From: an uncultured Bacteroidia bacterium
GTDB lineage: Bacteria; Bacteroidota; Bacteroidia; NS11-12g; UBA9320
Assembly (NCBI GenBank): GCA_943787465.1
Contig: CALSMN010000005.1
Span: 247,480 to 311,479 of the forward strand
DNA length: 64,000 nt
Reading direction: 5' to 3'
How positions within the stretch are numbered: position 1 is the first letter of the stretch; each line of letters begins with the position of its first letter. Shown here in pieces: positions 45,582-54,977 of this stretch. The notes beneath the pieces are model-generated. The model saw only the letters and a program-made list of their open reading frames with translations. It was not told where the DNA came from and did no database searches. Made by a program: the position numbers and the translations under genes.

Positions 45582-46190
45582 GTGCAAACTACTGAAAATA
45601 CAAAAACTACGTTAGGCCTTGAAATGGCAACAGATCCACGATGGGTAAATATTGCTGAAAAAAGCATTGAATTTATACTTACAGACCATGCCTGGTGTGA
45701 ACAAAAAGCTGCCATTCATGGGATAAGCATTATCAGTCGATTCAGTCAGTTTCCTCAAATCGTAGATACCCTAGCTCCCATTGTTGCGGAAGAATGGGGC
45801 CATTTTCGAAAAGTTCTAAAAGAGTTGAAAAAGCGAGGCTATGAGTTAGGACCACAACGTAAAGATGAATATGTCAATCAACTTAATAGCTTCATTAAGA
45901 AAGGAGATCATATCAACAAACAACTCATCGAATACTTGCTCTCATTTGCAATGATAGAAGCTAGAAGTTGTGAGCGTTTTAGATTGTTGAGTCTATATAT
46001 TAAAGATCCTCATTTAAAGTCCTTTTATCACGAATTCATGGTGAGTGAAGCTGGTCATTACAAAGCATTTATTCAATTAGCTAAATCATTTGAAGACGAG
46101 AAATACATCACTAACCGATGGAATGAATTTGTGCAATTTGAAGCAGCAATGGTAAACAAAATTGCCCTTCGAGGGGATCGAATGCATTAA
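45582..46190 (+). CDS. miaE: tRNA-(ms2io6A37) hydroxylase
   Basis: MiaE is an O2-dependent diiron enzyme that hydroxylates the isopentenyl group of ms2i6A37 in tRNA. The 202-residue ferritin-like protein has the ligands spread over KSIEFILTDHAWCEQKAAIHG, EEWGHFRKVL, IEARSCERFRLL and SEAGHYKAF, a full set of Glu/His. It starts at GTG just after a strong promoter. The next gene begins 1 nt after its stop. Confidence 0.93.
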   Translation: MQTTENTKTTLGLEMATDPRWVNIAEKSIEFILTDHAWCEQKAAIHGISIISRFSQFPQIVDTLAPIVAEEWGHFRKVLKELKKRGYELGPQRKDEYVNQLNSFIKKGDHINKQLIEYLLSFAMIEARSCERFRLLSLYIKDPHLKSFYHEFMVSEAGHYKAFIQLAKSFEDEKYITNRWNEFVQFEAAMVNKIALRGDRMH

Positions 46191-46191
46191 T

Positions 46192-46503
46192 ATGTTTGTC
46201 TTTAAAACCATCATATCCTTTCTTAAGGACAAAGAGTATAGGCAATTATTGATCACTACCTTTTTTATTATTTCAGGAGGTAGCATCACGTATCATTTCT
46301 TGGAGGGTTGGTCATGGATTGACTCTATTTATTTTTCCTTTGTAACACTAACCACTGTAGGTTTTGGTGATTTTGCACCTCAAACAGATGAAGGAAAACT
46401 TTTTACGATTTTATATATCATCTTGGGAGTGGGTATGATTCTGAGTTTTATTAATGCCATTTATGAGCACTATCGAAAACAACGGCATAAGAAAGTGAAA
46501 TAA
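46192..46503 (+). CDS. Two-helix potassium channel
   Basis: This 103-residue protein has a membrane helix near residues 18-38, a pore loop with the K+ selectivity filter TTVGFGD and a second helix ending LSFINAIYEH. This is the minimal KcsA-like pore architecture. The ATG at 46192 fits; the track's start lies inside miaE. No regulatory RCK domain follows. It is likely co-transcribed with miaE. Confidence 0.88.
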   Translation: MFVFKTIISFLKDKEYRQLLITTFFIISGGSITYHFLEGWSWIDSIYFSFVTLTTVGFGDFAPQTDEGKLFTILYIILGVGMILSFINAIYEHYRKQRHKKVK

Positions 46504-46506
46504 AAA

Positions 46507-47274
46507 ATGGGAACAGGAATTATTAAAAACTCAATGAAACTTGCAAATTTTATCCTTCAGATATTCAATATGCAAATTCAATTTAAGCATACTGGAACAT
46601 TTCCCGTAACCATTAATTCATTAGGAACAAGTCATACCATTGAAAAAATCTTAAAAAAACTGATTCAATCCAATATACATGATCAATTTTACTTTGTTCA
46701 AATCGGAGCAAATGATGGGCATTCATTTGACCCAATCCATGAGTATATTATAAAATATCAACTTACGGGGATTTGTATAGAACCCATTGAATCCTATTTT
46801 AACGAATTGAAAATTACCTACAAAGCATATCCACAAGTAAAACTTATTCAAAATGCAATATCTGAAACAAATGGCCTTATTTTGATGCATAAGGTAATTG
46901 AAGAAGCCTCACTAAAACTTCCAACTTGGACAAAAGGAATTGCATCTATACATGAAGACCATCATCAACGTACGGGAATACCCAAATTTGCAATAGAAAC
47001 AGAAACGGTACATTCAATCACTTTTGAAGCCTTAATTCAACAAGAAAATATAACGCATATAGATTTATTAGTTTTGGACACTGAAGGATATGACATTAAA
47101 ATTTTATCAATGATTGATTTTAGTCAGATAAAGCCCACAATCATTTTCTTCGAACATCTATATAATCATCATGCCATATCCGACAATGAACTTGGCGAAT
47201 TAGTAACTAATTTTCAAGAAAGGGGCTATCTTGTTCATGTCGGTGCATCTGAAATGTTGGTATATTTACCTTAA
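46507..47274 (+). CDS. FkbM-family SAM-dependent methyltransferase
   Basis: This 255-residue protein has the FkbM SAM-binding motif FVQIGANDGHSFDPI, GICIEPIESYFNELK and the late LLVLDTEGYDIKILSMIDF. Family members O-methylate sugars or other hydroxyl groups. The neighbours do not point to a substrate. It ends shortly before a bidirectional terminator shared with the rplT operon. Confidence 0.9.
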   Translation: MGTGIIKNSMKLANFILQIFNMQIQFKHTGTFPVTINSLGTSHTIEKILKKLIQSNIHDQFYFVQIGANDGHSFDPIHEYIIKYQLTGICIEPIESYFNELKITYKAYPQVKLIQNAISETNGLILMHKVIEEASLKLPTWTKGIASIHEDHHQRTGIPKFAIETETVHSITFEALIQQENITHIDLLVLDTEGYDIKILSMIDFSQIKPTIIFFEHLYNHHAISDNELGELVTNFQERGYLVHVGASEMLVYLP

Positions 47275-47286
47275 AATTGGCATAAA

Positions 47287-47309
47287 AAAGCCTCCCTATG
47301 GGAGGCTTT
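47287..47309. terminator. Bidirectional rho-independent terminator
   Basis: A perfect hairpin AAAGCCTCCC-TAT-GGGAGGCTTT has A-runs before and T-runs after it, so it can stop both the fkbM-type gene (+) and the rplT operon (-). Confidence 0.92.
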
Positions 47310-47332
47310 AAAATATTGTTTTAACGTTTAAT

Positions 47333-47680
47333 TTACTTTTTCACTTTCTTCACGATAGCTGCAAAAGCTTCGGGATGATTCATGGCTAAATCGGCAAGAA
47401 CTTTACGATTAAGTTCTATTCCTTGCTCATGAACACCACCCATAAATTGAGAGTAGCTCATTCCGTGTAATCGAGCACCAGCATTAATCCTAGTGATCCA
47501 AAGGCGACGGAAATTTCGCTTATTATTTTTTCGGTCTCTATAGGCATATTGCCATGCTTTTTCAACTGCATTTTTGGCAACGGTCCATACATTCTTTCTT
47601 CTACCAAAGAATCCTTTGGCATGTTTCATCATTTTTTTACGTCTCCTCCTTGAGGCTACTGCATTTACTGATCTTGGCAT
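47333..47680 (-). CDS. rplT: 50S ribosomal protein L20
   Basis: This is a 115-residue basic ribosomal protein, starting [16 protein letters not shown] and containing [24 protein letters not shown]20 binds 23S rRNA early in assembly and often represses its own operon. It is the last gene of the thrS-infC-rpmI-rplT run. Confidence 0.98.
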   Translation of the reverse strand: MPRSVNAVASRRRRKKMMKHAKGFFGRRKNVWTVAKNAVEKAWQYAYRDRKNNKRNFRRLWITRINAGARLHGMSYSQFMGGVHEQGIELNRKVLADLAMNHPEAFAAIVKKVKK

Positions 47681-47769
47681 TTTTTTTCTTTTTTTTTAAA
47701 CTAGGCGTCTTGCCTGGGCAAGCTCTTTTTTTTGGCCTGAATAAGGGTTAAACTTTTCGCTGTTGCGAA
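47681..47769 (-). other. rpmI-rplT intergenic region
   Basis: The 89-nt gap is long for this operon. It contains pyrimidine-rich and purine-rich tracts but no hairpin I can define with confidence. In other bacteria, L20 control sites lie in the operon leader, so this is only a place to look. Confidence 0.25.
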
Positions 47770-47970
47770 TTACTTTCCGATTCTTAACAAAAATTTGATG
47801 TTACTTTCATCTGATGGATGAACTAAACCACTATGTCTAAGAGCAAGTTTTCTTTTCTTAGACTTCTTTGTCAAGATGTGACGCTTAAATGCGTGCTTTC
47901 TTTTAATTTTACCGGTTCCCGTGATTCTGAATCTCTTCTTCGCACTGGAGTTGGTTTTCATTTTTGGCAT
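47770..47970 (-). CDS. rpmI: 50S ribosomal protein L35
   Basis: This is a 66-residue very basic ribosomal protein with the family pattern [35 protein letters not shown]. It lies 19 nt after infC and before rplT, the conserved order. Confidence 0.97.
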   Translation of the reverse strand: MPKMKTNSSAKKRFRITGTGKIKRKHAFKRHILTKKSKKRKLALRHSGLVHPSDESNIKFLLRIGK

Positions 47971-47989
47971 TTTTCTCTCTTTTTAAAAT

Positions 47990-48526
47990 TTATTTTGGTG
48001 CTAAAACAATAATCATTTTTTTGCCCTCCATTTTGGGCATTTGCTCTAATTTGGCTACCTCTTGCAATTTTTCTGCAAATTGTAACAACAAAAGCTCTCC
48101 TCGCTCCTTAAACACAATGGATCTACCTCTGAAAAAAACATACGCTCTCACTTTATGTCCCTCATCAATAAATTTTTCAGCATGTTTTAATTTAAAATTA
48201 ACATCATGTTCATCCGTGTTGGGTCCGAATCGAATTTCTTTAATATCCGTTTTTACTTGTGTAGACTTTAACTCTTTTGCTTTTTTCTTTTGATCATACA
48301 GAAACTTTCGATAATCAATCACTTTACAAACAGGAGGATTTGCTTTAGGCGAAACTTCAACCAAATCTAATTCTTGTTCTTCAGCTAAAGCAAGAGCTGA
48401 CGCTAAATCTACGATACCTTGTTCCACATTATCACCCACTAGACGAACAGGGTCTGCAACAATGTATTGATTTATTTTATGGGGGTCTTGCACCCTCCCT
48501 CTAAACGGTTTTCTTTTTTTCTTCAA
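47990..48526 (-). CDS. infC: Translation initiation factor IF-3
   Basis: IF-3 binds the 30S subunit and proofreads start-codon selection. The 178-residue protein has the N-domain (QYIVADPVRLVGDNVEQ, LDLVEVSPKANPPVCKVIDYRKF) and C-domain (KEIRFGPNTDEHDVNFKLKHAEKFI, VRAYVFFRGR). The start codon is TTG, with no in-frame ATG nearby. Rare infC start codons are used for autoregulation in other bacteria. It follows thrS by 5 nt. Confidence 0.96.
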   Translation of the reverse strand: MKKKRKPFRGRVQDPHKINQYIVADPVRLVGDNVEQGIVDLASALALAEEQELDLVEVSPKANPPVCKVIDYRKFLYDQKKKAKELKSTQVKTDIKEIRFGPNTDEHDVNFKLKHAEKFIDEGHKVRAYVFFRGRSIVFKERGELLLLQFAEKLQEVAKLEQMPKMEGKKMIIVLAPK

Positions 48527-48531
48527 ATATT

Positions 48532-50463
48532 TTATTCTTTTGTTAACAAGGAGTTAAAGTAAGTTACAAACTCCTCTAATTTAAATTTGCCCACATCACC
48601 TTCTCCTTGAATCCTAACCGAAACCTCTTGATTTTCAGACTCTTCCTCACCAACAATTAGCATCACTGGAATTTTGGAAGCCCATGCATCTCGAATTTTT
48701 CGACCAATTTTCTCGGCTCGTTCGTCGACAAGGCCGCGAATATCGTGTTTATTCAGGAATTTTAAAACTTTATCTGAGTAATCGTGGTACTTTTCGCTGA
48801 TAGGAAGTATCGCTACTTGCTCTGGACTTAGCCAAAGTGGGAAATTCCCTGCGGTATGTTCAATTAAAATACCAATAAAACGTTCCATGCTTCCAAATGG
48901 AGCCCGATGTATCATTACAGGTCTGTGTTTTTCATTATCTGGCCCAATATACTCCAAATCAAAACGCTCTGGTAAATTATAATCCACCTGAATAGTGCCT
49001 AGTTGCCAGCTTCTTCCAAGTGCATCTTTCACCATAAAATCTAACTTAGGACCATAAAATGCTGCTTCTCCATACTCGGTTACCGTCTTCATGTCACGCT
49101 CTGCCGTAGCCTCTATAATTGCTCGCTCTGCTTTATCCCAATTCTCATCACTGCCTATATACTTCTGTTTATTTTCTGGATCACGCAAAGAAATTTGGGC
49201 TGTAAAGTCTTCAAAACCCAATTTACCAAATACATGCATCACCAAATCAATAACGTCTACAAATTCTGCTTTTAACTGATCTGGTGTACAAAAAATATGA
49301 GCATCATCTTGAGTAAATCCTCTTACTCGGGTTAAACCATTTAATTCGCCACTTTGCTCGTATCGATATACTGTGCCAAATTCTGCAATACGTAGCGGTA
49401 ATTCTTTATAACTTTTAGGTTTAAATTTAAACACCTCACAATGGTGAGGGCAGTTCATAGGCTTAAGCAAAAACTCTTCATCTTCGTTTGGAGTTCGAAT
49501 GGGTTGAAAACTGTCTGAACCATATTTTTCATAATGCCCAGAGGTGATATACAATTCTTTTCGGCCAATATGAGGAGTTACCACTTGTTTATACCCTCGT
49601 TCGATTTGTGCTTGACGCATGAAATTCTCTAGTCGTTCGCGAATAGCTGTTCCTTTGGGTAACCATAATGGAAGGCCCGCTCCAACTTTTTCACTAAACA
49701 TGAACAACTCCAGTTCTTTACCTAATTTTCGGTGGTCTCGTTTTTTGGCTTCTTCAAGTAATTCCAAATGCTCTTTAAGCATTCCTGCTTTAGGAAATGA
49801 AACACCATAAATACGCGTCAATGATTTATTATTTTCATCCCCTCTCCAGTATGCTGCAGCCACATTGAGGAGTTTAATTGCTTTAATAGAAGCCGTATTT
49901 TGAATGTGTGGCCCCCGACATAAATCGGTAAAATTTCCTTGGGTATAAAATGTAATTGAACCATCTTCTAGGCCATCAATCAGTTCCAGTTTATATGGAT
50001 CATTTTTTTCAGTAAAATAAGCGATGGCCTCTGCTTTAGATACATTTTTACGATCATAAGTGTTGGCTTGTCGAGCCAATTCAACCATTTTTTGCTCTAC
50101 TTTATCAAAATCATGGGAAGAAAATGGATGATCTCCAAAGTCAACATCATAATAAAAACCAGTGTCGATAGCAGGACCTATGCCTAATTTAACGCCAGGA
50201 TAAAGAACCTCTAATGCTTCTGCTAACAGATGGGAACTGCTATGCCAAAAGGTTTTTTTTCCATCTAAATCGTCAAACTTCAACAGACTTAATGTGGCAT
50301 TTTCATCGATAGGACGATCTAAATCCCAAACTTCGCCATTGACTTTGGCACTGACAATCGAACGTGCAAGTCCCTCGCTTATACTTTTCGCTATTTCTAA
50401 AGCCGTGGTTCCGGCTAGGACTTCTCGAACTGAAGCGTCGGGTAATGTTATTCTAATATTCAA
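48532..50463 (-). CDS. thrS: Threonyl-tRNA synthetase
   Basis: This is a class II synthetase of 643 residues. It has an N-terminal TGS domain (residues 1-60), an editing domain with [13 protein letters not shown] and the zinc-like CRGPHI region, and a catalytic core with [38 protein letters not shown] and [18 protein letters not shown]. The anticodon-binding domain closes the protein. It leads the operon with infC, rpmI and rplT. Confidence 0.98.
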   Translation of the reverse strand: MNIRITLPDASVREVLAGTTALEIAKSISEGLARSIVSAKVNGEVWDLDRPIDENATLSLLKFDDLDGKKTFWHSSSHLLAEALEVLYPGVKLGIGPAIDTGFYYDVDFGDHPFSSHDFDKVEQKMVELARQANTYDRKNVSKAEAIAYFTEKNDPYKLELIDGLEDGSITFYTQGNFTDLCRGPHIQNTASIKAIKLLNVAAAYWRGDENNKSLTRIYGVSFPKAGMLKEHLELLEEAKKRDHRKLGKELELFMFSEKVGAGLPLWLPKGTAIRERLENFMRQAQIERGYKQVVTPHIGRKELYITSGHYEKYGSDSFQPIRTPNEDEEFLLKPMNCPHHCEVFKFKPKSYKELPLRIAEFGTVYRYEQSGELNGLTRVRGFTQDDAHIFCTPDQLKAEFVDVIDLVMHVFGKLGFEDFTAQISLRDPENKQKYIGSDENWDKAERAIIEATAERDMKTVTEYGEAAFYGPKLDFMVKDALGRSWQLGTIQVDYNLPERFDLEYIGPDNEKHRPVMIHRAPFGSMERFIGILIEHTAGNFPLWLSPEQVAILPISEKYHDYSDKVLKFLNKHDIRGLVDERAEKIGRKIRDAWASKIPVMLIVGEEESENQEVSVRIQGEGDVGKFKLEEFVTYFNSLLTKE

Positions 50464-50485
50464 AACAAATCTCTTTTGATCAGGG

Positions 50486-51518
50486 TCATTCTTGATTGCC
50501 TAGCTGAGTTAGTCCCGTTTTGGCAAGTGCAAAATTAGGGTCTATTTCTAAACATTTCGTATAATTTTCCATTGCTTTTTCAAAATTACCCATTTGCTGA
50601 AAACATTGACCGATTCGATTATATGCTTTAGCAAAATCTTCTTTGAGGCGGATACATATCTCAAAATGATCAATAGCCGCTGCATACTTCTTTTCCTCCG
50701 CCAATATATTTCCTGCATTGTAGTATGCTAAAAAATGTTGTGCATTGAGATCAATCGCTTTTTGATAATGGGCCATTGCCTGGGTATTATCTCCCCTTTT
50801 CTGATACAATAAACCCATAGCATAGTATACCTCATCACTATTGGGGTCCGTGTTTAGTGCTTGCTGAAAATATCTTTGTGCTTGTTCCCAATCTTTTTGA
50901 TTTTGGTAAATCAATCCCAATTGCATACTGCTATTATAATCTGCTCCCAAAAGTTCGATGGTTTTTTTTAAAAAAATAAATAGCCTGTGTCGTATCTCCT
51001 TTTTCTTTGTGCAACATAGCACTATAAAAATGACCATTGGCATGAGCAGGATCTAAATTTATCAACTTCCCCAATTTGATTTGGGCATTATCAAACTGCC
51101 GAACAAAATATAAAAACTGAGCATGTTTGAAGACCGCCTCCACATCGTTGGGGTTTATGTTTTCGGCTTTTTTATAATATGCCAAAGCGTTGGTTGTGGA
51201 ATCTGCTGCAAAATACGCATCCCCTAGTTGGTAATGAATAACTGCGTCATTGGGTTCTAGCTCAATAGATTTAAGATAATCGGCAATGGCTAAATCAAAC
51301 CTTTTCTCTTTTAATAAAACTTCTGCTCGTTGAACATAGTATCGTGCTACGTTGGGTGATTTGTCAATTTTTTTACTCCATTCTCTAGCTTCAAGGCTGA
51401 GGGTAGTATCGGATGCTAAGCTTGTTTCCGCTGAAGTGTTTGACGTATCTCTACAACCCAGGAAGAATATCCCCAAAAACACGAATCCTAAAATTATGCT
51501 AAGACGTATATTTTTCAC
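50486..51518 (-). pseudogene. TPR-repeat lipoprotein gene interrupted by a frameshift
   Basis: Two overlapping ORFs (50934-51518 and 50486-51043) are halves of one protein of about 343 residues. The first has a lipoprotein signal (ILGFVFLGIFFLGCRD) and about four TPR units. The second continues with about five more (GLIYQNQKDWEQAQRYFQQALNTDPNSDEVYY and so on). They join in the middle of a TPR helix at a T7A8 tract near 50962-50976. Removing one A gives the continuous TQAIYFFKKTIELLGADYN. The cause may be a sequence error, phase variation or a real lesion. TPR lipoproteins typically serve as scaffolds in the envelope. Confidence 0.8.
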
Positions 51519-51716
51519 GCAAGTGCAAAGGTATCAAATCGTTTGATTTGGTTGGCATGCTGACCTACTAAATCTACTCAGCAAAATAAAACAAAAATCG
51601 TACAACATGACTCCTGTTCCTTATATCCCATTCCAGAATTTTTGTTTTGTCAAATAAAAAAAATAAATGTGCCTAAATTATCCATTGACATTCGTATTAT
51701 CAGATTAATGTTTTCC

Positions 51717-51724
51717 TATATTTG
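51717..51724 (+). promoter_or_regulatory. -7 promoter element of hmgA
   Basis: TATATTTG ends 21 nt before the ATG at 51746. The track's TTG start at 51722 falls within this element, which argues for the downstream ATG. The rest of the 227-nt gap to the TPR gene shows nothing notable. Confidence 0.5.
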
Positions 51725-51745
51725 AAGTTTGTCAATGAATTACAC

Positions 51746-52900
51746 ATGCCGCATTATCACTCGTTAGGACATATACCTCCAAAAAGACACACGCAGTTCA
51801 GAAGACCTGATGGTCAATTGTATGCTGAAGAACTTTTTTCCACAGAAGGATTTTCCAATAGTTATAGCTTATTGTACCATCATTATCCACCTACAGCTAT
51901 TCTCAATGTAAGTAAACCCATTTCCATGAAGCCCTCATTGGCGGGTGATATGGAAATGCTTCATCGAAGCTTCAAAAGTTTTGATGTAGCTCCTCAAGAT
52001 GACTTTCTAGAAAGCCGTGTCATTTTACTGACCAATAACGATGTCCAAATTGGTATGGCTCGTCCCCGTCATAGTATGACAGCGTATTTCTATAAAAATG
52101 GCGATAGTGATGAAGTCATTTTTGTGCATCAAGGGAGCGGGACTTGCCGCACCAATTATGGTGAGCTTGATTTTAAATATGGCGACTACATTATTATCCC
52201 TCGAGGTGTTATTTATCAAATGAATTTTGATACTGAAGACAACAAACTCCTCATTATTGAAAGTCATAGCCCCATTATTTATCCTAAAAAATACACCAGC
52301 AAAACCGGACAATTATTGGAACATTCTCCCTATTGCGAGCGTGACATCAAACAACCCAAAAATCTTCAGACCATCATCGAGGAAGGTGAATTCTTAATTA
52401 AAACTAAAAAGGAAGATCAACTCTATCCCTATACCTATAAATACCATCCGTTTTGCTTGATTGGTTGGGACGGATTTCATTATCCCTATATTTTCAGTAT
52501 TCACGATTTTGAACCAATCACTGGACGTATTCACATGCCTCCACCGATTCACCAAACCTTCGAAGCGCATAACTTTGTGATCTGCAGTTTTGTTCCACGT
52601 CTATTTGACTATCATCCCTTGAGTATTCCGGCACCCTACTGGCATAGCAATATTGACAGTGACGAGGTGATGTATTATGTAGACGGTCAGTTTATGAGCA
52701 AAGGTCATGTAGAACCCGGACAAATGAGTTTGCACCCTGGTGGGATACCGCACGGTCCTACCCCAGGAGCTCAAGAAGCCAGCATTGGCAAATCAGCTAC
52801 GGAAGAGCTTGCCGTAATGATTGATACCTTCAAGCCGCTTCGGGTAACGCAAGCTGCCCTTGATTTAGAAATTAAAGATTACCACTTACACTGGTTATAA
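51746..52900 (+). CDS. hmgA: Homogentisate 1,2-dioxygenase
   Basis: HmgA opens the homogentisate ring in tyrosine/phenylalanine breakdown, using Fe(II) and O2. The start at 51746 gives MPHYHSLGHIPPKRHTQFRRPDG, the Bacteroidota family N-terminus, and 384 residues. The iron ligands are in YWHSNIDSDEVMYYVDG and HPGGIPHGPTPG, and the cupin strands GDYIIIPRGVIYQM are clear. No fumarylacetoacetase or HPPD gene is present here. It lies 33 nt before the VTC gene. Confidence 0.95.
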   Translation: MPHYHSLGHIPPKRHTQFRRPDGQLYAEELFSTEGFSNSYSLLYHHYPPTAILNVSKPISMKPSLAGDMEMLHRSFKSFDVAPQDDFLESRVILLTNNDVQIGMARPRHSMTAYFYKNGDSDEVIFVHQGSGTCRTNYGELDFKYGDYIIIPRGVIYQMNFDTEDNKLLIIESHSPIIYPKKYTSKTGQLLEHSPYCERDIKQPKNLQTIIEEGEFLIKTKKEDQLYPYTYKYHPFCLIGWDGFHYPYIFSIHDFEPITGRIHMPPPIHQTFEAHNFVICSFVPRLFDYHPLSIPAPYWHSNIDSDEVMYYVDGQFMSKGHVEPGQMSLHPGGIPHGPTPGAQEASIGKSATEELAVMIDTFKPLRVTQAALDLEIKDYHLHWL

Positions 52901-52933
52901 TTTTAAATAGTGTTTTTTTTCATATCCACGTTA

Positions 52934-53680
52934 ATGAATACGCACTTGACTCCCATTCATCTCTCCACTTTTAGACCCATCGCTTTATCCGAATTAAACG
53001 AGGTATCGCTGATGAAACGAATTGACACGAAGTTCATTGTCAATATCAATCAGCTAGAATCACTTCTTCATCGTATCCAGAATGATTATCGTGTACTAGA
53101 AATTGACAACCATAGACTGATGACGTACAAGTCTACTTATTTCGACACCGAAGATGCTTTATTTTATCAAATGCATCATAATGGCATCTCTAATCGGATA
53201 AAAATTCGCATTCGAAACTATATGGAATCAAATCTGCAATTCCTGGAAATCAAACAAAAAAGCAATCAAGGTCACACCAATAAAAAAAGAGTAAAAGTCC
53301 ATGAATATATGCATACATTGGATGATCATGCTATTGCTTTTATTCAAAAGACAATTGGTCAACAATACACGCTCAGAAAATCTATCGAAAACCAATTTAA
53401 TCGGTTTACCTTGGTCAATACTCATTTAAAAGAACGCGTTACCTTTGACCTGAATCTTGAATTTAATCACACCTCTTTCAATGCCAACATGGTCATCATT
53501 GAAATCAAACAAGCCAAACTCAATCGAGCTTCGCCCATCTTTGCTGCTCTCCGATCCTTGCGGGTGTACCCAAACCGAATCAGTAAATATTGCTTAGGCA
53601 TGGCTAAACATGACCCCCTGCTAAAACAAAATAACTTTAAACCCAAATTCCAAAAAATAAATAAAATAACTGCCTCATGA
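52934..53680 (+). CDS. VTC-domain polyphosphate polymerase-like protein
   Basis: The 248-residue VTC domain is a tunnel-shaped triphosphate-tunnel fold related to the catalytic Vtc4p of yeast. The basic and acidic tunnel strands are visible: SLMKRIDTKFIV, STYFDTEDALFYQMHHNG, RIKIRIRNY, FLEIKQKSNQGHTNKKRV and, near the end, VIIEIKQAKL and SKYCLGM. Vtc4p makes polyphosphate from ATP; activity in bacterial members is largely inferred. I choose ATG 52934 over the track's GTG 52910. It overlaps the DUF4956 gene by ATGA. Confidence 0.87.
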   Translation: MNTHLTPIHLSTFRPIALSELNEVSLMKRIDTKFIVNINQLESLLHRIQNDYRVLEIDNHRLMTYKSTYFDTEDALFYQMHHNGISNRIKIRIRNYMESNLQFLEIKQKSNQGHTNKKRVKVHEYMHTLDDHAIAFIQKTIGQQYTLRKSIENQFNRFTLVNTHLKERVTFDLNLEFNHTSFNANMVIIEIKQAKLNRASPIFAALRSLRVYPNRISKYCLGMAKHDPLLKQNNFKPKFQKINKITAS

Positions 53681-54276
53681 CCGAAATTTTCAATATCCCT
53701 ATCTTTGATGACGACTTCTATAAAATGCTATTCAGATTTGCGCTGAATATGGTGTTTCTGACTATTATCATTCAAGGATTATATGCTTCCATTCAAAAAA
53801 GTAAAGACTATGTTTTTACCTTCTTCATGATTGGTATCATCGTATTCTTTCTTTGCTTTACCCTCAAGAAATATGAACTCGATATTGGAATGGCTCTGGG
53901 TTTGTTTGCCATTTTTGGCATTATTCGATACCGAACCAATCCGGTACCCATCAAGGAAATGACCTATCTATTTATCGTGATTGGCGTCTCGGTCATCAAT
54001 TCATTGGCCAACCAAAAAATGAGCTATGCTGAGATTGTAGGGTCTAATATTTTGGTGGTGATTTCTATTTTCATCATCGAACGAATGTGGCTATCCAATG
54101 TGATATACACCAAGCAGGTTACCTATGAAAAAATTGAAAACATCAAACCCGAAATGCGACCTGAACTGATCGAAGATTTGAAAGAAAGAACCGGTCTAGA
54201 TATCGTTGATGTAGAAATTGGAAACATTGATTTCTTAAAAGATGCAACCAAACTGACGGTGAAATACAAAAAATAA
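53677..54276 (+). CDS. DUF4956 membrane protein
   Basis: The 199-residue protein has an N-terminal membrane half with about four helices (residues about 15-40, 45-66, 70-84 and 98-130) and a soluble C-terminal part (ENIKPEMRPELIEDLKERTGLDIVDVEIGNIDFLKDATKLTVKYKK). The motif IFGIIRYRTNPVPIKEMTYLFIVIG is the DUF4956 hallmark, with conserved Arg and Lys facing the membrane. It is regularly found next to VTC domains. Its function is unknown; transport or anchoring of polyphosphate is a reasonable guess. Confidence 0.85.
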   Translation: MTEIFNIPIFDDDFYKMLFRFALNMVFLTIIIQGLYASIQKSKDYVFTFFMIGIIVFFLCFTLKKYELDIGMALGLFAIFGIIRYRTNPVPIKEMTYLFIVIGVSVINSLANQKMSYAEIVGSNILVVISIFIIERMWLSNVIYTKQVTYEKIENIKPEMRPELIEDLKERTGLDIVDVEIGNIDFLKDATKLTVKYKK

Positions 54277-54977
54277 TGCGTCTCTTTTTAAAATACATCG
54301 TATTCATTGGCTGTTTCGGATTAGCTTCTCCGGTAAACGCCCAATCGGGAACGTACCATACCATTCAAGATTTTGAATCATGGACTGTAGCTGGCTTGAA
54401 CTACAAGCCCACCCAAAACCTGAAACTCAACCTGAGCCAACAACTACGTCTGAAAGACAATACATCCACACTCGAACAATACTTTACCGAACTTACCCTG
54501 CGATACAAACTCCCCCATCGTTTCAAACTGGGAGGTGGTGCTCGATACATCCATAAAAATGATGATCAAGGCAAAAATCAAGGCATCCGAAAGTACTTGC
54601 GTTGGAATGCCGACCTGGAATACAATCATAAAATCAACCGATTTACCTGGGCATACCGACTCCGGTATCAGTCCAAAGACGAACTCGAAAAAACCACCGA
54701 CATCCTCCAAAATACCCTGCGAGCTAAAGTGGGTTTCGCCTACAACTTCAAACAGTGGAAACTCGATCCCGAATTTTCGAGTGAAATCTATCATGGATTA
54801 ACCGATAATGAAGGATTGAACCGATTACGCTTTACCTTGGGTACGCAATACGAACTCCATCAAAACGGCGATATCGGTGTATTTATCCGAACCGAAAAAG
54901 AACTTACCGGTAGGTACCCAAAACGAACCAATATCCTGGGAATCAAATACAACTACACCTTAAAAAACAAAAACTAA
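54276..54977 (+). CDS. DUF2490 outer-membrane protein
   Basis: This 233-residue exported protein has a signal peptide (LKYIVFIGCFGLASPVNAQ). Alternating strands such as YTELTLRYKLPHRF-type segments (here YFTELTLRYKLPHRFKLGGGARYIHK), FTWAYRLRYQSK and ILGIKYNYTLKNKN fit a small outer-membrane barrel of the DUF2490 type. Start and stop each share one base with the neighbours (TAATG), so the gene is tightly integrated in the VTC-CotH cluster. Its job there is unknown. Confidence 0.82.
   Translation: MRLFLKYIVFIGCFGLASPVNAQSGTYHTIQDFESWTVAGLNYKPTQNLKLNLSQQLRLKDNTSTLEQYFTELTLRYKLPHRFKLGGGARYIHKNDDQGKNQGIRKYLRWNADLEYNHKINRFTWAYRLRYQSKDELEKTTDILQNTLRAKVGFAYNFKQWKLDPEFSSEIYHGLTDNEGLNRLRFTLGTQYELHQNGDIGVFIRTEKELTGRYPKRTNILGIKYNYTLKNKN

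Noticed and set aside
50940-50990. Programmed -1 frameshift at the T7A8 tract
   Set aside because: Joining the two ORFs needs a +1 (or -2) shift; a -1 slip leads to the third, wrong frame.
54444-54801. Long shadow ORFs on both strands within the DUF2490 gene
   Set aside because: The DUF2490 frame has a signal peptide and tight overlaps with neighbours; the other frames lack any family features.
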